NCBI GenBank assembly: GCA_963931925.1
Contig: OZ007579.1
Location: 24,771,269 to 24,835,268, forward strand
DNA: 64,000 bases
Direction: 5' to 3'
Source: Onchidella celtica
Taxonomy: Eukaryota > Mollusca > Gastropoda > Systellommatophora > Onchidiidae
The notes below the pieces were generated by a model that was not told the DNA's origin, ran no database searches, and saw only the letters and a list, made by a program, of their open reading frames with translations. Of this stretch, positions 1-10,400 are shown in pieces. The position numbers and the translations under genes are program-made. Numbering within the stretch: the first letter of the stretch is position 1; each line of letters opens with the position of its first letter.

Positions 1-995
1 GACCTGTCTTTATGTCCTGTCGGCGACCCCTCGACAACGGCGACGTACCCAGCATCTTGGACGTACGCCCTCGCCACAGGTTTGGACGGATGTGCCGTAC
101 GGTATGCTTCCGCCAACTTAGACGCCTCCTGCACCGTCGCGGGTTCGTTTTCTTTCAGGAAAGCCACCAGATCTTTATGGCACGACGCGTACAGCTGGTC
201 ACGGATCATTAGGTCTTTTAATTTAGTAAAATCTGCGCCAACATGCGCCAAGTCTACCCAGTTCGCGAAATATTCCGTCAATCTCGCGACGAAGGCAGCA
301 AAGTCCTCCCTGGTATCCGCACGTGCTCGCCTAAACTGCTCCCGGAAATATTCCTCGGTACGCGCAAATCGGCGAAGCAGCAAAGCCTTCAGCTTATCGT
401 AATCTTGCACGTCTTCGCGCTGTAGCTCTTTAAAGTAGGTTAACGCTCGCCCCTGCAATAGAGACGCCAGGTACGTGGACCATAATTCCTTATTTTCCCC
501 CCATTGCAATTGTGCGTTCAGTTCGAACCTGTAAAGGAAGGCGACTATGTCGTCCTTCCGGTCGTCGAACGTAGGGAGCTTAATCCTAACGCCACCTTTA
601 TTGTGTACCTGCCGCTCAACTGTTTCTGTTGGCGCATTCTTTTTGATTTCCAACTCGGCGATTCTTATTCGCGCCTCTCTCTCCTGCTGCTTATCTTCTA
701 ACTCCTTTAACTTAAACTCCCTCTCCTGCTCCTGAGCCTTAGCCTCTCTTTCCTGTTGCTTAAACTCCCTTTCCTGCTGCTGAGCCTCTAACTCCTTTAA
801 CTTAAACTCCCTTTCCTGTTCCTTATCCTTAGCCTCTCTCTCCTGCTCCTGAGCCTTAGCGTCTTTTTCTCGCTCTCTATCCTTAGCACGCTCATCGCGC
901 CATTCTGCCTGCTGTTCTTTAATCCAGCCGCGTAGCTCTTCTCCCTCAAGGCCAAGTTCCTTACCCAACTTCATTAATTGTTGGAGTTCCGCCAT
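1..995 (-). CDS. Gag-like protein of a Ty3/Gypsy-type LTR retrotransposon, partial
   Basis: A minus-strand frame stays open from an ATG at 995-993 to the window edge (331 codons, no stop seen). About residues 10-115 form a very charged coiled coil made of repeated Q/E/R/K blocks (QEREFKLKELE and variants). From about residue 132 comes a capsid-like domain: a K-L-P-x-F motif, an F-L-Y-R-F-E motif, W-x-x-Y-L-A-S-L-L-Q-G-R-A, then a Y-D-K-L-K-A-L-L-L-R-R-F segment. This order is typical of SCAN-related gag proteins of metazoan Gypsy elements such as Gmr1-like ones (family knowledge). It would form the capsid of retrotransposon particles. No pol domain is visible because the window ends. The LTR and primer site at 1928-3214 lie upstream in the same orientation. 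Confidence 0.8.
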   Translation of the reverse strand, partial: MAELQQLMKLGKELGLEGEELRGWIKEQQAEWRDERAKDREREKDAKAQEQEREAKDKEQEREFKLKELEAQQQEREFKQQEREAKAQEQEREFKLKELEDKQQEREARIRIAELEIKKNAPTETVERQVHNKGGVRIKLPTFDDRKDDIVAFLYRFELNAQLQWGENKELWSTYLASLLQGRALTYFKELQREDVQDYDKLKALLLRRFARTEEYFREQFRRARADTREDFAAFVARLTEYFANWVDLAHVGADFTKLKDLMIRDQLYASCHKDLVAFLKENEPATVQEASKLAEAYRTAHPSKPVARAYVQDAGYVAVVEGSPTGHKDR

Positions 996-1927
996 TTCAC
1001 AGATTTATGGTTATGGTATGTATTATGAAAACGGCTAACCTGTCGGTATGATCACTAACGACACGACCAGAGACCTGAGATCACACCAGATATAACAATA
1101 CCCAATTGTCTCAAATACAATTCAGAAATTTACGTACTTCCTAACTAATTCTATATTTATAAAATGTATTGCCCTATTAATAATAAAAAAGAGTAGAAAA
1201 GACAAGAATAAGGAAATTCAGTAGAAGGACCACAAGTACGTCAAGGACAACGAACCAGACTAGGACAAAGACCTAAAAAAGAAAATATAATGGAAAAAAA
1301 TGCAACCTAACTACGCCGATTACGCTACAAGGTACGAACAAGAACAGAGTCTGAAAAAAAAGAACGTATCTATAGATAGGGAAGAAAGAGGGACAAGAGA
1401 ATACGTCTTCCTGCAGAACAGAGAAGATATCGACGCTACAACTAAACAAAAATACAGGTCCCTATAGAACTGTTCACTGTGATGAACGCGGTTCCAAGTT
1501 TAGCCCACCTCCCGAAGAGGATAAACTACGCTCACCACAGCAAACTCGCGCCACCGCCCGTATAATCGATTACGACAAAAACAGAAAAACAGCGGAAAAA
1601 GACAGAAGAACAGACAGCCCTCAATCCAGGGTACAAAATTTTTGACTTTTACTTAACTTTTCTGACTATAACCTCTCCCCTTGTCTCGGAGCTCTGGCTG
1701 CTTGACCTCTACAGGCTGGCACACACACTCTCTGCAGAAATTTAAGTACACATTAATACATATTCATCAAAATACATGCATCAATACATATTCATAAATA
1801 TACATAAATCATATCATCATGAAATTCCCATTCATCCCACGAACAAGGACAACAGCACGAATTCCTAGCACAACAGAAAAACAACTAGATATAACGAATA
1901 CACAATGTCAAAATGACCACAGGTAAA
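996..1927 (-). other. Untranslated leader of the LTR element
   Basis: About 930 bp separate the primer binding site from the gag start on the minus strand. The stretch is AT-rich, with runs of A-rich sequence on the plus strand, and I see no conserved coding frame. By position it is the leader that would hold packaging signals (inference). Confidence 0.55.
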
Positions 1928-1942
1928 CAGGACGAGCCCCCA
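1928..1942 (-). other. Primer binding site, tRNA-Pro type
   Basis: The minus strand reads TGGGGGCTCGTCCTG. It begins one base after the LTR terminus. TGGGGGCTCGTCC is the classical primer site complementary to the 3' end of tRNA-Pro. Its position just inside an LTR ending in GTGACA supports the call. Confidence 0.8.
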
Positions 1943-1943
1943 G

Positions 1944-3214
1944 TGTCACAAATCCCAGACTGGGAGATGTAATAGTTTATGACAGGACAACAATCACGAA
2001 CAAACAAGTTTAACACTTAACAGAACAAGCCATCAGACTCACACATTTATTAAACATAATTATACAGATAATAGCGCAATTACATACATTATATTATTGA
2101 AATTAACTGCCGTACAACGGCCTTATTCTCACATGCACTCTTCCTCGGATCCACAACCCGGTAGTTACTTCCTCAAGGCACTTCGGCCTCAGCCTCTCCC
2201 CTCAGGGTCTTAATAGCACATTAATAATTCACTGGCACCGCAGTCTTTCAATATCTCCTTCCTATTGTCATACACCTTAGCATTCCACTAGCACCTCAGC
2301 AGGGCAATAGCACATTATCATTTCCATAGCCCATCAACATGGCAATAGCACATTATCATTTCAATAGCCCATCAACATGGCAATAACACATTATCATTTC
2401 AATAGCCCATCAACATGGCAATAGTACATTATCACATTCACGCTCATATCTACGTCCCTGTCCGTGGCCTGACTGCCACGACTTTATGTGCCTCTACTGT
2501 CCTGCACCGACAGCCTCACTCTTGGCCTATGTGTGGCCCCCGGCCCTATGCTGGCCTATCACCGTAGGCGGCGCTCTTTGGCCCGACCTCGGCACCTACA
2601 AGAATAACATTACATTGGTATAATGCCATACCATTTCTATTCACTCCACCTCTCCTTACAACCCATGAAGCGTACACACAATAGTTCACATTTCACTCAC
2701 CAAACATCTTACGGTAACACACCTCCATCGTAGTACACAATACTCACTCGTGCTACAAATCCATGAACTCAACTTTCATCTATCGCTCATGGCGCACATT
2801 GCTATATCCAATATCAAGGACTTCCACATTCCTCACATATACTTATTTACATCATGGTAATAGACGAATATAATATAATACATCAATCATAATTATCAAT
2901 CAACGTTCTACCTACCAGTCATCACTGGAAAAACACTCTCATCCGTCTTCCGACTGCTCCCCTTATGTTCGCCCGCTGGGCTCTTACTAGCGTCCGTTCA
3001 GTAGGACCTTCTAACTTGCAGTGATAGTAATACAGCGCTTTCGCCTCATTCAGACCCCCCACCACTCACAACATGCACGCTTAACTTACTTGTCTACGTG
3101 CGTTAATTTTACTCTCCTCCTTTCCCGTCTTTCCCTACTTGTCTGCCGTGAGCCCTTCTTACTCTACACCCGCTCTGTAGCAATCCCCTTAATTGCACTC
3201 ACTCCACTCGTGAC
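1944..3214 (-). mobile_element. 5' LTR of the Gypsy-type element
   Basis: The interval is bounded by TGTCAC at 1944-1949 and GTGACA at 3209-3214, a 6-bp terminal inverted repeat in TG...CA form. The inner end abuts the tRNA-Pro primer site. The length, 1271 bp, resembles the 1225-bp solo LTR at 54196-55420. The minus-strand start TGTCACGAGTGGAGT resembles the solo LTR start TGTCACGAGCAGAGT. The inner edge is secure. The outer edge rests on the terminal repeat and on LINE-like coding sequence resuming straight after it. The target duplication cannot be tested because the other end is outside the window. Confidence 0.7.
2304..2435. repeat. 38-bp tandem repeat inside the LTR
   Basis: About 3.5 near-identical copies of a 38-bp unit containing GCAATAGCACATTATCATTT start at 2304, 2342, 2380 and 2418. 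They lie inside the LTR and may be regulatory repeats (inference). Confidence 0.85.
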
Positions 3215-3412
3215 AGAGCCGTCAGGAAAGGTGCTGCCAAATTTGAAAAAAATCAAAGAGAAATTAGGGAAGCAAACAGACAGAAAAGGAAGGAAAAGAC
3301 GAATGAAGTCACAAACGAAGGCGAGTATATGTGCTCACTCTGTGACCGAAGATGTAAATCGAATATCGGACGGATTAGTCATGAGAGGAGCTGCTCTCGG
3401 CATCTGTCTTGA
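3215..3412 (+). pseudogene. C-terminal fragment of a non-LTR retrotransposon ORF
   Basis: A frame open to a TGA at 3410-3412 encodes an A-V-R-K-G-A-A-K-F-E start, a long basic/acidic helix, and a final zinc-knuckle-like motif C-x2-C-x3-C ending S-N-I-G-R-I-S-H-E-R-S-C. The Cys-rich R-I-G-x-x-S-H-x-R tail is characteristic of the extreme C-terminus of many invertebrate LINE endonuclease/reverse transcriptase ORFs. The rest of the ORF is absent. The LTR element at 1944-3214 directly abuts it, so the LTR element probably inserted into this LINE copy. Confidence 0.65.
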
Positions 3413-4428
3413 AGTCAGAAACTGCTGCGAAGACCGTCTGCAAAGACGAAAAGGGTCGTATATATATTTTTACAATTTCTCATGCAAGCCATGATCTGCC
3501 CTGCCTTTGTCAGTCTTTCAAACATTTCTCACTCATTTACACTTTCATTCACTGATGCGCTTCACCCCCAATCCAATCCTTCAAAACCACTTCAAATAAC
3601 GGTTTTATGCGTGCTGTTTGTGAAGTTCTAAACAAGTTAACCTTGTTTCCGCTCCAATATAAATTATACAGATGAAGGCAATGTCTTTTTCAAAGATTTC
3701 TAGCCGCTATGGGCCCATGGATGTGCACTAAATGCATTAAAGAAAACTCTTTCCGGAGGTTTAGGAGTTGTAGATCTGACAGCTTTAGCTACGATCAAGG
3801 GTGAGTGTGTTTTCCAGCATGAAATAGTGAGAATGGGTTGTTTATGTGTAGGAAGAGATAGAATAACGATAACTCGAGTCTTTTTTTTTGTTTTTGAATG
3901 ATACATTGGCTTACGTTTTGTATTCGAAAAGGGTGTGTGTGGGGGGAGGGGGGGGGGTCACTCTAAGTAGGCCTACATGTATCAGTTTTGACAATGTGCC
4001 AATTAACTTGTAATGTAGACGACGTCGTCCATCCCCATCCTACCCTCCCCGAAATCTCGTCAAATACGTATAATGTTATATTTATTAATAATGTCGACTT
4101 ATTTGAGTGGACTAGTAGTGACACACGCTTCGTCTAAAGCCATTAATTTAATTTTGACGTATTATGGCCTATGGTAATGTTTAAATAAACATCGTGTAAG
4201 TAGCATCAAATGATTGTATGTATAGTGAATAAATAACATGGCGCCTAATATGAAAGATTACGAAGACCTAGATCTAGGCCTATACTGTGAATGGGCTATT
4301 GCAAACTTCAGTATACATTGACCGAAAAAGCCTAGTTATTCATTACACATTAAAGATACATGTAGACCTAGAATCTAGATCTAGTTTCAAAGTGATATCA
4401 AGTCAAGGATTTTTATTTTTTTTTAATT
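3413..4428. other. Intergenic region upstream of the MRNIP gene
   Basis: No coding sequence recognised. It contains a poly-G run near 3940-3957, TAGGCCTA palindromes near 3970 and 4276, and CTAGATCTAG-type words at 4266-4276 and 4368-4384, which is 45-165 bp before the ATG. The 5'UTR and promoter of MRNIP should lie here, but I see no clear TATA box. Confidence 0.4.
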
Positions 4429-7400
4429 ATGCCGCAGGCATTTCATATTCTACGTTGCGGTGACTGCGAAACCTTTCAAGTTCTTCAAGTAACCAAAACA
4501 AACAAATGGAAATGCAAACTGTGTGGACGAAAGCAAAGTATTGTCAAGGTTTGAAGATTGGGAGGAGTACCTTACTCGAGCGCCACTTTGTCAGATTGTC
4601 AGATTGATAAGTAACGACCTGAGGGTCTAGTCAGTTTGTATCATCGAGGCCGTAGGCCGATGTTCGTCTGGGCAGTAGTCAGATTGACATATCAGGGAAA
4701 GCCCCCGGGGTAGCTATGTATCATCTCTTTTAGTTAGTTTCTGGTCTTTGGCGCTCGAGTACGGAACTCCTTCCTGAAGATTTATGATTAGAGTCTAGAT
4801 CTAAATTAGATCTAGACTATATATCTAATAGAACTTTCCATAGGCCTATGTCCCGATCACCCACTGACCCAGTCAAGGTATCCAAAACCATCCCTTTCGA
4901 ACCCTAGGCTACAATATTTTACTTATCAAATCCTACCATATCCTTTCAACCAGAAAACATGGAAACAAAAAGAAAAGGCTCCGCTTATTCGCAGGCGTCT
5001 GCAGATAAGATCTGGATTTTTGGTTTTGTGATTTTTATTTAGGAAGAGCTCCTTTAGATCACAATTCTGGCTTGCTTTGTTGAATAATTTTCTAGTCTCT
5101 TCATTCAAGATAGAAGATGGCTCGATTTGGAGAAACTCATAGTGTTTCTTACGGTACCGTAATCATGCACCAGGTTGTCTTTTTTTTAGCAACACTTATT
5201 ATTCTGTCCTCAGTAGTATTAGAGAGGTCCTCCATAGTAACGCTTACAAATTTTTACTCAGGTTCTTCGGTGGCATGCTTGTGATGCTAATATAAAAGTA
5301 AACTCTCCTGCCGAGTCGGTTTAGGGAGGTTCGAATCTCCGCAAGAACTGACTTTGTTTTCCTAATAGTAGGCCTACTAATACATTTTTTTTTCTGCTTT
5401 TCTCCCAGTGATCATCGCTGCTTTGCTCAAGAGTATAAAATTGTGAAAAGAATTTTTTTTTTTTAAATTTTAGGGCCTAGATATTACTTATTAGGGGCCT
5501 ACTAAAAAATAGCCAATTTTGTCAGGTGTGAAATCACAGAGGAAGTCAGCCAGAGCAAATAAAAATGAACTAAACTTCCATGCAAACAAAAAGGTAATAA
5601 AACAAAACATGACAAATACTTGAAATAGAGACCCCCCCCAAAAAAATATTTTCAGTGAATACAGGATAGATCAGCTAGATCTAATTAAGTTACCATAGGG
5701 AGAGATGAAATGTTCAGTTCACACTGTGTAGAAGAAATATAAAATTTACATTTTGAAAATTTGACTTGCATTTTTATTTCAACTTAGCAACTGTCCCGTT
5801 CAATGAGCAGGAATAAATAAAATCAACAGAAATTAAAACGAAGTAATCTGGAGCACACTAGTAATGATCAGTTCTCTACGACATCGATTTTGTAAAATCA
5901 TGTGGATTCCTTGTAATTTGCAGTGCTAGGTTTTAGAAAAATAAAAAGCTCAGACGTGGAGTGGAACCCACAGTCTCAGACTGATAAGGTTCCGTAGATG
6001 CTTGTCATTGCACTGCCGCAGACCCGATAGGCTGGAGGAATTCTTCCATAGTAGACATCACAAAACCAAGAAACCTCCATCTGCGAATAAGATCAGGATT
6101 TTATTCGCAGACATTTGCGAATAAGCACTTCAAAAAGAAAATGCCTAAAGATTGAGAGTGCAAAGCGGTGGGGACATACAGGCAGGAGTACTATATGAGG
6201 TACACAGCTTTAGTTGGGCACCTATTTCATAATCGGAGTGTAAATTGTGATCAGCAAGCCTTATTTAAAACTAGATATATATTCATCATCATGTGTGTAA
6301 AAATAATTGAAGGGCATTATTAGCCAATAGATTACAAAATCAAGTATATTATTTCATTTTATTTCCAGGACCATGGATATGGAGCAAGAATTTCATTGTG
6401 AATATAAAGATTTTGGGATAATTGCCAGATGTACATCAAGGGTCAAAAGTGAGGTCAAAACTACTATTTTTCTTTACTATGACATTACCAATCTGATTCT
6501 CAAAGTTTGGGCCCAGAGTTTTTCTGTCCTTTACCACCAAATACATTGGTAACTTGCGTCCTGATTTCTAATGGTTACTCTCTCATGTTAACATCATATA
6601 TTTTTTACATCACCAGATATTTGGTACTGGAACTGGAGGGGATTGTCGTAGACATGTGCAGAAACTTAATCATCTCCGAGGGGAGAGAGATCAGACAAGA
6701 GAAGACAGTCGACTGTCAAATCTGGATGGAGAATGTCCAGTCTCTCACACTGAGTTTGGTAGTACCAGTAGTGAGAATTATGATCATTTGGATGTTCATC
6801 AGGTAATAAAGTGCACAATTTTGCCATATTGTCTTTTCCGTTTTTGTAGCCTCTATTGTGATTTTTTCTTCTATGAAAGTTTTAGTCCTTTGTTGTTTCT
6901 GTCCATAATGTCTTTGAAAGAGCTATGACTGAGTAGACAAGAAACATGCAGGATGATAAACTGTAACTGTAAAGCGTAATTCCATTCCGTCAGTAATTTC
7001 CAGACAGTATGTTTTTTGACACTGATGGAGTTGTTAATCATATCATGTCACTTGTCAGTAATGCAGAGATCTATGTTTTTTCATACTGACACAAACAACT
7101 GCAGTTGATATTCATGCCATGCATATGCCCATCCATGTGCTCAGGTTGAGAGCTTATTTTGTACTCATGTACATAGACTAAAACCAAAAGGCAATGCTTT
7201 ATCAGAGACAGATGAGAGCCGAACAAGATCAAATTTGAGCATACATGATAATGACTGAAGAGGGTACCAATTCCATGCCAAGGTTTTATATTTTTCTCCT
7301 TTTTTCCCCTGCTTAATTTGAAGCCAAGCTTAAAAGGCAGCCGCTGGTCCAGCTACCTGGAGAGTCATACTGATCATGATGAGGAAAAGCCTGGCTCTGG

Positions 7401-10400
7401 TATTGGTGTCAGCAAATGTTGGTCAGCTGGTGAAACTTCCGTAACAACCGACTGGACAGAATACCAAGAGAGCAGGAGGAATATGTCAAAGAAAAGGAGA
7501 ATAGACATGCACATGGAATTCAGGTATACTAGGGGAAACTAAAAACATTGATACTGCGAAGTTTTGGTGACAGCCAACAAATATTTCATATCACTATTTT
7601 GTAATACTGGTAACTCATCAATGGGATGCCACTCCTTCATAGGTGGGATTTGTCTTCCTCAGGGATGACCTGAGCCCTTTTAAAATTTGATTTTACCTTC
7701 AGCCTGTATTCACATATTTTGTATCCATAAAAATACAAAATATGCAGGTTTACAGATACATGTAAGTTCAGGTCTGTCAAGTGGTTTTGGTCCATTTTCA
7801 GTCCCACAAAGCTTTTCTAATTCTCACCTATGATTTTATTTACTCTATTGATAGTGAAGTCAGAGATTTGTTGTGTATTGTGTTTACTGATACTGGTATC
7901 TATTTTATAAGTGGCAGTAATGAGCTGTTAACAGGGCAAAACTAATGCATCCATTAGCACTTCCCACACAATGAAGCTGCATTGAACATCAAAGGAACAT
8001 CAAGATGCCACCAAATTGTATTATAAATCAACAAGTAATAAGCATAGGCCAAAATAGGTTAGATAATAATGAAATGATAAGGCCAGGTGGGGTGAGGTGG
8101 GTTGTGAGGGAATGTGCCACAAGATCCTGTGAGCATGAAACAAGAGAAAATGGGGTGCTGGAAGTCACACCATGTAAGTGGAAGCCCATACAGTGGAGCC
8201 CAAGTAAACCGAACTTTGGTAATTCGAGTTTCTGTTAAATAGAGGTGATTTCAAAATGAGTTTTTTTTTCTCCTTCTTTATCTCTATTAAACATTTACTG
8301 CTATTTTGAGTTCGAACTGCCCCAGTTCTGATAAATAGAGTTGATCGAAGGCTCTCATCCTCAATCAACTCAATGTAAGTTAATGTAACTTCTGATTTCC
8401 AGCCCCGTGGCCATGAAAACCAGTTTCCACGAAGACGCTGACACAGGCCATCGACGGGGATGGTAAAGGTGCCAAAAATGATGCAATGGGTAGGCTGCAG
8501 AGCCTTCCTCTTACGTGTCTGTCCCGACCAAGGGAGAAACATGCCGCGGAGGGTGGCTATGATACGGGTCGGGGTCCCTGCACGCAGCATGATTCTGTCC
8601 CAATGACCAATGATATCAGCCAACAGTACAGTACGCGAGAAGGTGCTCGCATTTTTAATTTATGGCCAGTGAATTAATCAATTGCTGACGTAACCACAAC
8701 AGGTAGATCTACAGCCAAAACACGGTATACCGTAGAACATAGATTACACACAGTTGGGCCGTGTGGTGTGCCCAAAGAGGAGTATAGTAGTGTACTATAC
8801 TCTTTGCGGTGTGCCCACCTTGCTCACATAGAGCCATTCTAGTACACACTTGTGTAATGCTCGCTAAGCATCACATGACTGTATTCAAAAGTAAAAAGTT
8901 ATGGTAAGGCCCTGGAGGAACAAAGGCCTCACTTTCACGAGGTTCTTAGCACTTCAGTACTGCAAATACGTCGCTGCAGTGTTTACACATTCACCACAGT
9001 ATACTTGATGGGGATGGGGGGGACGAGTACGGCATTGTTACATTGCGTAATAGTAATTCCACGCTACTGATAGCAAGGTGGGATAACGCAGTAGGCCTAC
9101 AGTCTCGCATTTGAACATTGTACACGGGAGAATGTCTTTATCAATTGATGACGTCACACACAATACATGTGGCCAAGATAAAGACAGTTTGCTGACCAGC
9201 AACTACCACTAGTACCAGATCTGGGCCATTCAATGTTGCTTTTTTGTTTTACCGCTACGGTAGGGTCACTAAGAAAAAAAATAATCGAAAGATCTCATGA
9301 CTCATACAGGTTCCTTTGCGTTTTGTGTGTGTGTGTATGTGGGGGGAGGGGGCAAGGCGAAGGGATATAATTACACGTATGGTATGGAGCAGACTGCAAA
9401 ATAATACACTAGTTGTTTCTCTGCCCAGAGGTAAACCGAACTTTCGTAAATCGAAGTATAATCCATTTCCCGGCGACTTCGAATTATACGGACTCCACTG
9501 CATGCATCACTTGTGGAGTCTTTGGCCTGTTGCAAAAGACAAAAAGTGTAATTGGGGATGCAAAATTTTTTTGCATTGCGGGTAACTTTCATGCAATCTT
9601 TGCATTCTTTTGTGTTAAACCAATCCATTTACCAATAAAATAAACAGTTCAAAAAATGTTTCTTAGCAATTCTAGTTTTGCAGTAAGAGGCTTTGAGATA
9701 ATTTTTTTTGAGCATATCCAATCCCATTAGAGAAATTGTTGTAGGCAGAAATGAAAACATCAGTCTAGGAAGATGTGAGAAGGTACAATGAATATTATTA
9801 GATACAGGTTGATACTGAGAGGCTTAAGTCCATTTGGCTGCCGAATCGAAAAAGTGAAAGTGAAATGTTATGTTCAAAGATTTTAAACTGGAAGAACTTC
9901 AATCATTTTTAACATTTGTGTGAATGATGTACAGTGGAACTTGGTTATTATGAGAGATCATGTTCCACCAAAAATGTCTTGTTATACCAAAGGTCTCGCT
10001 ATTCCAGGAAAGCGTCAAAAAGGCAAGGCAAGGGGTTAAAATACCCCCACTATGTGCACAACATGCTAACAAGGGAGGTAACCATGAAAAATAATGGTTA
10101 CCTCTCTTGTTGGCATGTTTTGTCGATCAGCGGAGGCCAACATAATTTACTGTTATATCAAACTGATGGCAGATCTCGGCCTTGATCTCGGTACTTTTTT
10201 GTTTGTTTGTTTAGTTTCGTCTTTATGTGCCGACGGTAGCCATGTTTCTATCAAATTACGAGAGAGACATGTTCAAAAGTTAGAGGCAGACGAGTAATAG
10301 ATTGGTCGCATGTTTGTGACAAGTGTAGGCATGTGGTCAGGAAGCCCGGTGTAGACAAAGAGCATATGCCGCGCGGCGATCAATTACGATCAAAGACCGT

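Larger units (their letters stand above)
4549..6616 (+). other. MRNIP intron 1
   Basis: About 2.1 kb, GT-AG. It holds the TIR element at 4564-4770, starting 15 bp after the donor, a tRNA-like sequence at 5265-5352 and a SINE-like repeat at 5745-6130. I see no further coding sequence in the rest. Confidence 0.6.

Noticed and set aside
8165..8623. 152-codon minus-strand frame in MRNIP intron 3
   Set aside because: Lies inside a decayed DNA transposon and I cannot match it to a transposase or any host family, so it is not called as a gene.
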